Part shown: positions 43,384 to 50,958 of the stretch, in pieces | How the letters are laid out: every line of letters starts with the position of its first letter | Position numbering within the stretch: position 1 is the first letter of the stretch | DNA from: JBGANR01 sp044222225 | GTDB taxonomy: Bacteria; Actinomycetota; Actinomycetes; Mycobacteriales; Mycobacteriaceae | DNA length: 64,000 bases | Direction: 5' to 3' | Assembly: GCA_044222225.1 (NCBI GenBank) | Contig: JBGANR010000004.1 | Location: forward strand, 62,001-126,000 | The notes under the pieces: generated by a model | Told to the model about the DNA's origin: nothing | Database searches by the model: none | What the model saw: the letters and a program-made list of their open reading frames with translations, nothing else | Position numbers and translations under genes: made by a program

Positions 43384-44063
43384 CGGTGGTCCATGTGCTC
43401 GTCGTCGACGACGAACCGCTCATCCGGCACAGCCTTCGGCTCATCCTCGGCGGCGCCGACGGCATCACCGTCGTGGGGGAGGCCGGCACCGTCGAGGCGG
43501 CCGTCGCGCGGGCCGCCGAGCTGCGTCCGGACGTCGTGCTCATGGACGTCCGGATGCCGGGCGGCGACGGCATCGACGCCACCCGGCGGATCGTCGCCCA
43601 CCCCGACCTGGCCGGGACGCGCGTCCTGGTGCTGAGCATGTTCGAGCTGGACGAGTACGTGGACGCGGCGCTTCGGGCCGGGGCGAGCGGCTTCCTGCTC
43701 AAAGACGCCGAACCCGGCCGGCTCGTCGACGCCGTGCGCCGGACGCACGCCGGCGAATCGCTGTTCGCCCCGAGCATCCTCGCCCGGCTCGTCGACAACT
43801 ATCTCGATCGGACGCCCGCACCCCGGCCGGCGCGGAGACCGGACGTCCTCACCGGCCGCGAGACCGAGGTGCTGACACTCGTCGGGCGTGGACTCTCCAA
43901 CCACGAGATCACGAACGCGCTGACCATCTCGATGGGAACCGTCAAGTCGCATATCGGCAGTCTGTTGGCCAAGCTCGGCGCCCGGGACAGGGCACACCTG
44001 GTCATCGCCGCCTACGACCGGGGCCTGGTCGCCACGGACGCGCGTCGTATCGAGCGCCTCTGA
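43380..44063 (+). CDS. NarL/LuxR-family response regulator
   Basis: A 227-aa regulator: receiver domain (DDEPLIRHSL, phospho-Asp in VVLMDVRMPGGDG, Lys in FLLKDA), LuxR-type helix-turn-helix (LTGRETEVLTLVGRGLSNHE, then SMGTVKSHIGSLLAKL). GTG 43380 has GGAGGGGAGG 5 nt upstream and overlaps the kinase stop (GTGA). Its last residues (RRIERL) and stop codon lie inside copy B of the 77-nt palindromic element. Confidence 0.9.
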   Translation: MTVVHVLVVDDEPLIRHSLRLILGGADGITVVGEAGTVEAAVARAAELRPDVVLMDVRMPGGDGIDATRRIVAHPDLAGTRVLVLSMFELDEYVDAALRAGASGFLLKDAEPGRLVDAVRRTHAGESLFAPSILARLVDNYLDRTPAPRPARRPDVLTGRETEVLTLVGRGLSNHEITNALTISMGTVKSHIGSLLAKLGARDRAHLVIAAYDRGLVATDARRIERL

Positions 44064-44118
44064 CGGCCGTCGCGACGATAGTCTCCTCGACGATGCCCAA
44101 GCCCGCTCGATATGACGC
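44042..44118. repeat. 77-nt palindromic element, copy B
   Basis: Left arm GCGTCGTATCGAGCGCC, right arm GCTCGATATGACGC, with GTCGCGAC at offset 27 as in the other copies. The inner right half is degenerate. The left arm forms the 3' end of the response-regulator gene. Confidence 0.78.
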
Positions 44119-44267
44119 CACCAGCACGGATCACGATCGCGGCGCCTTTCGTTTTCGACGCGCCGCCGGGCATGGAGGCCGCAATTGTTGCCGTGTGTGA
44201 GAGGTCCGTTGTCCGGCCGCGCGGTTCGTGATTCGATGCGCGAGGCGATCGGCGAAAGGGCGAGAAA

Positions 44268-45185
44268 ATGCAGCAGGTCAGTCTCATCGGGGTTCCCACG
44301 GACATCGGGGCGTCGACGGTCGGTGCCAGGCTCGGGCCGCAGGCGCTTCGCGTCGCCGGCCTGGTCGCGGCGCTGGAGAGCTTCGACTGCGACGTGCGCG
44401 ACTGCGGTGATCTGAGCGGTCCGGACAACCCGCAGGAACCGCCGGTGAACGGATACCGTCACCTGCCGCAGGTCGTCGAATGGAATCGGGCGCTGTTCGA
44501 CGCCGTCGGCGCGGAACTCTCCGATGGGCGGCTGCCGATCATCCTCGGCGGCGACCACTGCCTGGCCGTCGGCTCGATCACGGCGATCGCGGACCACTGC
44601 CGGCGGGTCGGCAAGAAGCTGCGGGTCATCTGGGTGGACGCGCACGCCGATTTCAACACCGCCGAGCTGACGCCGTCGGGCAACATCCACGGCATGCCCG
44701 TGGCGTGCCTGACCGGCCACGGCCCGGACGAGCTGACCCGAATGGGCGAGAACTTCCCCGCGATGGCACCGGACGAGATCCGGCAGATCGGCCTGCGCAG
44801 TGTGGACGCCGGCGAGAAGGGCTTCCTCGCCGAGCAGGGCATCGAGGTCTTCGACATGCGCTATCTCGACGAGGTCGGCGTCCGCGAGACGATGGAGCGC
44901 GCCCTGGCGGGCGTCGACGAGGACACCCATCTGCACCTGTCGCTCGACCTGGACTTCGTCGATCCGGCGATCGCCCCGGGCGTCGGGACGCCGGTGCAGG
45001 GCGGGCCGACGTACCGCGAGGCCCACCTGTGCATGGAGATGCTCGCCGACACGGGCCTGCTGGCGTCGATCGATCTCGTCGAGCTGAACCCCGCCCTCGA
45101 CGTGCGCAACACCACCGCGCGGCTGGCCGTCGATCTGGTGGAGTCGCTGTTCGGCAAGAGCACCCTGCTGCGCGTCCGTTCCTGA
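44268..45185 (+). CDS. rocF: Arginase
   Basis: A 305-aa ureohydrolase of the arginase branch, splitting arginine to ornithine and urea. Manganese ligands: ILGGDHCLAVGS, WVDAHADFNT, SLDLDFVDP. The arginase-specific segment SGNIHGMPVA and GTPVQGGPTYREAH are present. AAAGGGCG precedes the ATG by about 6 nt. It stands alone; about 150 bp between copy B and its start hold no gene. Confidence 0.9.
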   Translation: MQQVSLIGVPTDIGASTVGARLGPQALRVAGLVAALESFDCDVRDCGDLSGPDNPQEPPVNGYRHLPQVVEWNRALFDAVGAELSDGRLPIILGGDHCLAVGSITAIADHCRRVGKKLRVIWVDAHADFNTAELTPSGNIHGMPVACLTGHGPDELTRMGENFPAMAPDEIRQIGLRSVDAGEKGFLAEQGIEVFDMRYLDEVGVRETMERALAGVDEDTHLHLSLDLDFVDPAIAPGVGTPVQGGPTYREAHLCMEMLADTGLLASIDLVELNPALDVRNTTARLAVDLVESLFGKSTLLRVRS

Positions 45186-45219
45186 CGCGCCCCCGACGGC
45201 CGTTCCCCCGGGGCTGGTC

Positions 45220-45225
45220 TAGCCT
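45220..45225 (+). promoter_or_regulatory. -10 box of pyridoxal kinase gene (leaderless)
   Basis: TAGCCT, 6 nt before GTG 45232; no ribosome site. Confidence 0.5.
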
Positions 45226-45231
45226 CGACGC

Positions 45232-46038
45232 GTGGTGGATCTCGCGTATGTCATCGCCGGTTCCGAGGCGACCGGGGGAGCCGGCCTGCAGGCCGACCTC
45301 AAGACCTTCCAGGAACTGGGCGTCTACGGGCTCGGCACGATCACGTGCATCGTGTCCTTCGATCCGAAGGCCGGCTGGGGGCACCGGTTCGTGCCCGTGG
45401 CGCCCGAGGTGATCGCCGACCAGATCGAGGCGGCGACGGCGGCGCACGACCTCGACGTCGTCAAGATCGGCATGCTCGGCACGCCGGCGACGATCGACGC
45501 CGTGGCCGCCGGGCTCGCGCGGCAGCCGTGGCGGCACGTCGTGCTCGATCCGGTGCTCATCTGCAAGGGCCAGGAGCCGGGCGCCGCCCTCGACACCGAC
45601 ACCGCGCTGCGCGAGAAGGTGCTGCCGCTGGCCACCGTCGTCACCCCCAACCTCTTCGAGGCGCGCACGCTCGCCGGCATGGACGCCATCGAGTCGGTCG
45701 ACGACCTCGCCGAGGCCGCCCGCCGGATCGGCGCCCTCGGGCCGCGGTACGTCGTGGCCAAGGGCGGCGTCGAACTGCCGGGGGAGGACGCCGTCGACGT
45801 CTTCTACGACGGCTCGGACGTCACGGTGCTGCGCGCGCCGAAGGTGGGCCACGAGCGGGTCTCGGGCGCCGGCTGCACGCTGGCCGCGGCCATCACGGCC
45901 GAGCTGGCCAAGGGCGCCGACGTGCTCGACGCCGTCGGCTTCGCCAAGGAGTTCACGACGGCCGGGATCGTGGGTCGCGTCGCCGCCAACACCCCGTTCG
46001 ACACGGTGTGGCAGGGCGCGCACGCCGAGGTGGAGTAG
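45232..46038 (+). CDS. pdxK: Pyridoxal/pyridoxine kinase, ThiD-like (PdxK)
   Basis: A 268-aa ribokinase-fold kinase. GGAGLQADLKTFQELGVYGL matches the N-terminal block of ThiD-type kinases; VVLDPVLICKGQE and VVTPNLFEARTLAGMD resemble Bacillus PdxK (DPVMVCKG, ITPNLFEA), with VSGAGCTLAAA as the anion hole and catalytic region. Cys in GAGCT instead of the usual GTGCT is the PdxK trait. So vitamin B6 kinase is favoured over HMP kinase. Confidence 0.85.
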   Translation: MVDLAYVIAGSEATGGAGLQADLKTFQELGVYGLGTITCIVSFDPKAGWGHRFVPVAPEVIADQIEAATAAHDLDVVKIGMLGTPATIDAVAAGLARQPWRHVVLDPVLICKGQEPGAALDTDTALREKVLPLATVVTPNLFEARTLAGMDAIESVDDLAEAARRIGALGPRYVVAKGGVELPGEDAVDVFYDGSDVTVLRAPKVGHERVSGAGCTLAAAITAELAKGADVLDAVGFAKEFTTAGIVGRVAANTPFDTVWQGAHAEVE

Positions 46039-46304
46039 CCGGTCCGGAGCAGATCGCGAGTCAGGCGATGTCGGCCAGGCTCGGTGTTGTCAATTGGTAA
46101 CACAGGTTGCGCTCCGTCTGCAGGCCTGATCAGTGAGGCTTGCCTACGCACTCGGCGACGACGGCGTAGACCTGTGGACTCAAGGAGCGGCGGGCTTCGT
46201 GAAGCGGGACCGGCCGGCGGGCTGTCGCCATCATCTACTTGTACTAGCCGGCACCCGTAGAAACGGTCATGCGGTTCGAGTCATCCACAGGTCGGCGGAC
46301 TCCG

Positions 46305-47018
46305 TCAGATCGGGTCGTCGTGGCACAGCCACGTCGTCATCATCGACGCCAGCGTGGCGGCCGCCCGCTCGACGTTCTCCGGCTCGGTCAGGTCGACGCC
46401 GAACGTCGCGTCGATGGTGGCGGCGTTGGTCACCTGGAACAGGGCCAGCGCCGTGATCTGCAGGTGGAGCTCGAGCGCGGACGCCTTGCGGACGAAGGGG
46501 CCGTCCGCCAGCCCGCGGGCGAGGATGTCGTCGATCAACGCGATGATCGGCCGGTTCGTGTCGGTGTGCTGCTGCGACCGGCGCAGGTGGGCGGCCTTGA
46601 GCGCGTTCTCGGCCGAGATGAGGCGTGCGGCCTCCGGGTGGGCCGCGTGCCAGCGGAAGGTGTGGGCGATGAGCGTCGTCAGCGCCTCGAGCGGGGGCAG
46701 GCCGGTCAGGTTCAGGGCCGCCTCGGCGGCGCGGATGTCGGCGTAGGCCCGCTCCAGGACGGCCGTGAACAGCCCGTCCTTGTCGCCGAAGTAGTAGTAG
46801 ATCATCCGCTTCGTCGTGGTGCTGCGGTCGGCGATCTCGTCGACGCGGGCGCCGTAGTATCCGAGTCGCGAGAAGACCTCGGTGGCCACGGCCAGCAGAT
46901 CGGCTTTGGCCTTCGCTGAATCGCGAGGTTTGCGAGACTTGGTCAGGACCTGTCCGCGGCGTGAGCTGTTGCCGGGTGCACGTCGGCCGCCCTGGACGGT
47001 CGGCCGCGTCTGCTGCAT
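46305..47018 (-). CDS. TetR-family transcriptional regulator
   Basis: A 237-aa repressor with a basic N-terminal tail, helix-turn-helix (FSRLGYYGARVDEIADRSTT, then KRMIYYYFGDKDGLFTAVL) and a C-terminal ligand domain. A -10 box TATAGT (47027-47032, minus strand) lies 8 nt before the ATG, so the message is probably leaderless. A perfect palindrome in its -35 area suggests autoregulation. It is divergent from the MHS-type transporter at the edge of the catabolic island and likely controls it. The ~265 bp on its 3' side (46039-46304) hold no gene I can support. Confidence 0.85.
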   Translation of the reverse strand: MQQTRPTVQGGRRAPGNSSRRGQVLTKSRKPRDSAKAKADLLAVATEVFSRLGYYGARVDEIADRSTTTKRMIYYYFGDKDGLFTAVLERAYADIRAAEAALNLTGLPPLEALTTLIAHTFRWHAAHPEAARLISAENALKAAHLRRSQQHTDTNRPIIALIDDILARGLADGPFVRKASALELHLQITALALFQVTNAATIDATFGVDLTEPENVERAAATLASMMTTWLCHDDPI

Positions 47019-47041
47019 GGCTCGTAACTATACGCAGCCGA

Positions 47042-47058
47042 TGTTCGGTTGCCGAACA
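47042..47058. promoter_or_regulatory. Palindrome TGTTCGG-TTG-CCGAACA, candidate TetR operator
   Basis: Seven-base perfect arms, centred about 32 nt upstream of the TetR start, over its predicted -35 region. Confidence 0.6.
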
Positions 47059-47156
47059 GTCGGTGCTGCTCACGGCGGGTTTCGGCGAAGCGGCGCCGAA
47101 TCCTGCGATCCGGTGATGAGATCGACGGGTCCAGCGGTAGCGTGGCCCACGTCACA

Positions 47157-47210
47157 TTGACGGAGTGACCCGGATCACCTACCCTTCCCTGTGAAGTAAC
47201 TAGGAAGTTA
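47157..47210 (+). promoter_or_regulatory. Promoter of the MHS transporter with downstream palindrome
   Basis: TTGACG (47157-47162), 17-nt spacer, TACCCT (47180-47185). A palindrome TAACT-AGGA-AGTTA at 47197-47210 would lie just after the transcription start. The remaining ~145 nt of leader contain a GTGCCTC-CCC-GAGGCAC hairpin and no gene. The whole 337-bp gap 47019-47355 is regulatory. Confidence 0.5.
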
Positions 47211-47355
47211 ATACCTGGTTCCGTCCGAGGTCTCATCCCAACCGGCACAGTCGCTTTCGGCTCGCCATGGGGCCTCGTGTGCCTCCCCGAGGCACGTCAA
47301 TGCATGCACACCGCGCTGCGTCCCCCGTGGCCGGCGTACGGAAAGAAGGGTCCCG

Positions 47356-48783
47356 ATGTCAGAAGCTGCCACGACTCACGGTGAGTCGGAGGGCAACCAG
47401 TCCAAGAAGGCGGCCGCGTCCGCCTGGATCGGTTCAGCGCTCGAGTATTACGACTACTTCATCTATGCGGCGGTCGCCGGCACGATCTTCCCGCAGCTGT
47501 TCTTCCCCAAGGGCGATCCCACGATCGCCATGGTGGCGGCCATGGCGACGTTCGGCGTCGGCTACGTCGCCCGTCCGATCGGCGCCTTCGTCCTCGGTCA
47601 CCTCGGTGACACGATCGGGCGGAAGAAGGTGCTGCTGATGTGCATGTACATCATCGGCGGCTCGACCCTGGCGGTCGCCTTCCTGCCGACGTACGACCAG
47701 GTCGGCCTGCTCGCTCCCGCGCTGCTGGTGACGCTGCGCCTCATCCAGGGCTTCGCGGTCGCCGGTGAGATCTCCGGTGCGTCGTCGATGGTGCTGGAGC
47801 ACGCGCCCTACGGCCGCCGCGGCTACTTCGGATCGTTCACCCTGCAGGGTGTTCAGGCGGGCCAGATCCTCGCAGCCGGCGTGTTCATCCCGCTGTCGGC
47901 GTTCCTCTCGGAGGAGAACTTCGAGTCCTGGGGCTGGCGGATCCCGTTCATGCTCAGCGTCTTCGTGGTCCTCGCCGGCGTCATCATCCGGCGGACGGTG
48001 CACGAGACCCCGGTCTTCGAAGAAGAGGCCGAGGGCGAAGAGGGCGTGAAGCAGCAGTCGCCCGTCATCACGGCGTTCAAGGAGTCGGGGTCGAACATGC
48101 TCCGCGTCGTCGCCATGGCGCTGATGAACACGATCCCGATCGTCGCCACCGTCTTCGGTTCGGCGTACGCCACCCAGGCGGCCTACGGCATCCAGATCGA
48201 CAAGAGCGTCTACTTCTGGATCCCGCTGCTCGGCAACATCGTCGCCTGTGCGGTCATCCCGTTCGTCGGCAACCTGTCCGACCGCATCGGTCGCCGCCCG
48301 GTCATCATCGTCGGCTCCGTCACCGCGGGTCTGGCGTCCTACGGGTACCTCTACATGATCTCGATCAACAATGTGCCCGGCGCCATCGTCGCCTCGCTCA
48401 TCATGTGGGGTGCCCTGTACCAGGGTTACAACGCCGTGTTCCCGGCGTTCTTCCCGGAGCTCTTCCCGGAGCTCTTCCCGGCCAAGACCCGTGTCTCCGG
48501 TATGGCCATCTCGCAGAACACCGGCACGATGATCACCGCCGCCGTCCTGGCCCCGCTGTTCGCGGCCGTGGCGCCCCCGGGCTCCAACGTCCCGCTGATC
48601 GTCGGCAGCATCACGCTCGCCATCTGCTGCCTGTCGGCGCTCGCGGCGTTCACCGCCAAGGAGACGTACGCGCTGCACGTCGACGACCTCGGCACGGACG
48701 TCGTCCCGCCGAGCAAGGCGGAGTACGAGCGGATGCGTGCTGAGGCGATGGCCGAGTACAACCTGGCGAATGCCAAGGGCTGA
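47356..48783 (+). CDS. MFS transporter, metabolite:H+ symporter (MHS) type
   Basis: A 475-aa twelve-helix proton symporter. Start of TM1 is IGSALEYYDYFIYAAVAG; MFS loop motif HLGDTIGRKKVL after TM2; RLIQGFAVAGEISGASSM in TM4; second-half loop NLSDRIGRRPVII. MHS members carry organic acids such as shikimate, citrate or alpha-ketoglutarate. With aroE and aroQ nearby, a shikimate/quinate-like substrate is a reasonable inference. FPELFPELFPAK contains a 12-bp in-frame duplication (48451-48462 and 48463-48474). GAAAGAAGGG precedes the ATG. Confidence 0.88.
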   Translation: MSEAATTHGESEGNQSKKAAASAWIGSALEYYDYFIYAAVAGTIFPQLFFPKGDPTIAMVAAMATFGVGYVARPIGAFVLGHLGDTIGRKKVLLMCMYIIGGSTLAVAFLPTYDQVGLLAPALLVTLRLIQGFAVAGEISGASSMVLEHAPYGRRGYFGSFTLQGVQAGQILAAGVFIPLSAFLSEENFESWGWRIPFMLSVFVVLAGVIIRRTVHETPVFEEEAEGEEGVKQQSPVITAFKESGSNMLRVVAMALMNTIPIVATVFGSAYATQAAYGIQIDKSVYFWIPLLGNIVACAVIPFVGNLSDRIGRRPVIIVGSVTAGLASYGYLYMISINNVPGAIVASLIMWGALYQGYNAVFPAFFPELFPELFPAKTRVSGMAISQNTGTMITAAVLAPLFAAVAPPGSNVPLIVGSITLAICCLSALAAFTAKETYALHVDDLGTDVVPPSKAEYERMRAEAMAEYNLANAKG

Positions 48784-48800
48784 TCTCTGAACGTCCCAGG

Positions 48801-48831
48801 CGGGCCCCGCGGTAACGTACCGCGGGGCCCG
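48801..48831 (+). terminator. Terminator after MHS transporter
   Basis: CGGGCCCCGCGGTA pairs exactly with TACCGCGGGGCCCG around a 3-nt loop. No T run follows. Confidence 0.7.
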
Positions 48832-48889
48832 TCCGGCGTTGTGCACACGTCGGACCACCCGAGAAAGCATCGAACCGAAAGGCCGCGGA

Positions 48890-49114
48890 ATGCCTCGAAT
48901 GAAGCGAGTGGGGAATCCCCTGGGCGCTGCGATCGTCGGACTCATCATCGCCGGCATGGGCCTGTACATGTACCTCCAGGGCGAGGAAGGGACCCCGCGG
49001 TTCTTCGGCGGGATTCTGATCGCCCTGGGAGTGCTCGGCGCGGTCTTCAACTTTGCGCTGTGGCTGCACTATCAACGCGAGGACCGGCAGCGGGCCGAAC
49101 GTCGCAAGCGGTAG
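48890..49114 (+). CDS. Small two-helix membrane protein
   Basis: A 74-aa protein with two hydrophobic segments (LGAAIVGLIIAGMGLYMYL, GGILIALGVLGAVFNFALWL) and a very basic C-terminus (YQREDRQRAERRKR). GAAAGG lies 7 nt before ATG 48890; ATG 48899 is possible. I do not recognise the family. It sits between two terminators. Confidence 0.65.
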   Translation: MPRMKRVGNPLGAAIVGLIIAGMGLYMYLQGEEGTPRFFGGILIALGVLGAVFNFALWLHYQREDRQRAERRKR

Positions 49115-49130
49115 GCCGCCCGAGAGAGCA

Positions 49131-49164
49131 AGAAACGCGCCCACCGAACCGTGGGCGCGTTTCT
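49131..49164. terminator. Bidirectional terminator between convergent genes
   Basis: AGAAACGCGCCCAC pairs with GTGGGCGCGTTTCT around CGAACC. Confidence 0.88.
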
Positions 49165-49178
49165 CGTCTCAGAAGGGG

Positions 49179-50099
49179 TCAGGAGGCCATGGCCCGAACC
49201 GATGCGTGCATCCGGGCGGCGTCCGGGGCGACTCCGGTGAACAGCTCGAAGGCGCGGACGGCTTGTTCGGCGGCCATTCCGGCGCCGTCGACGGTCTGGC
49301 AGCCCGCGCGGCGGGCCGCGATCAGCAACTGCGTGTCGAGCGGGAAGTAGACGATCTCCGAGACCCAGAGATCCGGCCGCAGCAGCTCGGCCGGGATAGA
49401 GGAACCCGGATGCGACGCCATGCCCACCGGAGTGGCGTTGACGACGCCTTCGGCACGGGCCAGGGAGGCCGCCAGATCCGTTCCGACAGACACCCGCTCG
49501 GGGCCGTACAGCCCCGCCATCCGGTCGACGAGCGCCGTGGCGCGGTCGGTGTCGAGATCGAAGATCTCGACGTGCGGGGTTCCGAGGTCGAGCGTCGCGT
49601 ACGCGACGGCCGCACCGGCACCGCCGGCGCCCATCTGGACGACCCGGCCGCGGCAGGCGTCGGGCATGGCATCGGCGAACGGCTTCTGGTAACCGCACCA
49701 GTCGGTGTTGTGGCCGATGGCGCGTCCGTCGCGGAGCACGACCGTGTTGACGGCGCCGAGCGCCGTCGCCCGGTCCGAGAGCCCGTCGAGATGGGGGATG
49801 ATCGCCTGCTTGAACGGGTGGGTCACGTTGAAGCCGGAGAACCCGGACGCGAGCGCCCAGGCGACGACGTCGGGCAGGTCGAGCTCGGTGATGCCCCACT
49901 CGCGGCTGTCCAGGATCCGATACGTGAGCCACATGCCCTGGGCCGCGCCCTCGGCCTCGTGCAGGCCCGGCGTCTTCGACTCGCCGATACCCTCGCCGAG
50001 CAGGAACAGACGGTGATAGACCGGGCGCCCCGTCGCCCACCGGACCGGGCGGTCCGGTGGGGGCAGTTCGGCGACGAGCGCCGTCTCTATCAACGTCAT
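49179..50099 (-). CDS. aroE: Shikimate (quinate/shikimate-type) dehydrogenase
   Basis: A 306-aa NAD(P)-dependent dehydrogenase interconverting shikimate and 3-dehydroshikimate (and possibly quinate). FNVTHPFKQAIIPHLDGLS holds the catalytic Lys; VNTVV and GHNTDWCGYQKPF hold the substrate Asn/Asp. Cofactor loop is MGAGGAGAAVAYA; after the strand, EIFDLDTDRA with Asp suggests NAD rather than NADP, as in catabolic enzymes. ATG overlaps the TIM-barrel stop. It is last of a five-gene operon, which points to catabolism, not aromatic amino-acid synthesis. Confidence 0.88.
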   Translation of the reverse strand: MTLIETALVAELPPPDRPVRWATGRPVYHRLFLLGEGIGESKTPGLHEAEGAAQGMWLTYRILDSREWGITELDLPDVVAWALASGFSGFNVTHPFKQAIIPHLDGLSDRATALGAVNTVVLRDGRAIGHNTDWCGYQKPFADAMPDACRGRVVQMGAGGAGAAVAYATLDLGTPHVEIFDLDTDRATALVDRMAGLYGPERVSVGTDLAASLARAEGVVNATPVGMASHPGSSIPAELLRPDLWVSEIVYFPLDTQLLIAARRAGCQTVDGAGMAAEQAVRAFELFTGVAPDAARMHASVRAMAS

Positions 50100-50950
50100 C
50101 GCGATACTCCGTCCAGATTCGCCTCGGCCGCGCGGGCGAGCTGCTCGCGCGCCGTCTCGAGGCAGCGCCGAGCGTGCCCCTCGGCACCGTACCGCCGGAC
50201 GCACTCCGCATTGGGGATTTCGACCGTATAGACGATGTCGGGCAGTTGCTGCAGCATCGCCACGGCGTCCGTGCCGCCTTCGCCGAGATAGTCGCGGCCC
50301 TCGCGGATGATCCGCGTCATCTCTTCCCGGTCGGTCGGGATCTCCCCGGGAGCATCGCAGATCTGGGCGAACTCGAGCAGATCCGCGGGCAGCCGGGCGA
50401 GGTCGGCGAGGCCGACGTGCGACCGATGGACGTGATGCAGATCAAGCAGCAGCCGGGCGTTGGGCTCGCCGACCTCGTCGATCACCGCGAGCGCGTCCGC
50501 CATCGTCGCGATGGACGCGATCGGGACGAACTCGAGGTTGATCGTCTGCCCGTACTGCGCCGCCAGCCGGCAGAGCCGGCCGAAGTCGTCGACGGCCGCG
50601 GCGCGATCGCTCGACCAGATGCTCGAGATGACCGCGCGTGCGCCCAGCTCGGCGCCGATCGCGAGATCGGCCTCGTAGTCGGCCGGATCGATCCCGTCCG
50701 CGATGCGGGCGAGCTCGATGTCATGGATGGTGATTCCGGTGTCCGACAGCGCCTGCCGCGTCTGCCGGAGCAGCTCCGGATGCCGCGAGATCGTGATGTC
50801 CGGCCCAGGCAGGCCGCCGGACATCAGCCGGGGACTGACGAAGTCGTAGCCGGTGCGCGCGGCGATCCGGACGAGATCGGGAGTCGCCTCGCCGATCAGC
50901 GTCAGGTGGCCCAGGGAGAACCGGGGCGTGGAGGTGGCGGTGTCTGCCAT
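50096..50950 (-). CDS. Xylose-isomerase-like TIM-barrel protein
   Basis: A 284-aa sugar-phosphate-isomerase/epimerase-type TIM barrel. The metal-ligand segments are recognisable: NLEFVPIASI (Glu), LLLDLHHVHRS (Asp/His), FAQICDAPGE (Asp) and TVEIPNAE (Glu). The family includes hydroxypyruvate isomerases and 3-dehydroshikimate dehydratases (QuiC/AsbF type). Beside shikimate dehydrogenase a dehydroshikimate-related reaction is plausible but not proven. Start ATG 50950 is 8 nt after the TPP-enzyme stop. Confidence 0.8.
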   Translation of the reverse strand: MADTATSTPRFSLGHLTLIGEATPDLVRIAARTGYDFVSPRLMSGGLPGPDITISRHPELLRQTRQALSDTGITIHDIELARIADGIDPADYEADLAIGAELGARAVISSIWSSDRAAAVDDFGRLCRLAAQYGQTINLEFVPIASIATMADALAVIDEVGEPNARLLLDLHHVHRSHVGLADLARLPADLLEFAQICDAPGEIPTDREEMTRIIREGRDYLGEGGTDAVAMLQQLPDIVYTVEIPNAECVRRYGAEGHARRCLETAREQLARAAEANLDGVSR

Positions 50951-50958
50951 CGGCGCGC

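Noticed and set aside
42429..45026. 865-codon minus-strand open frame opposite the kinase, regulator and arginase
   Set aside because: The sense-strand genes have complete catalytic motifs; the antisense frame has none.
46039..46304. Small gene between pdxK and tetR (open frame from 46133)
   Set aside because: No ribosome site, turns arginine-rich and runs antisense into tetR; no family recognised.
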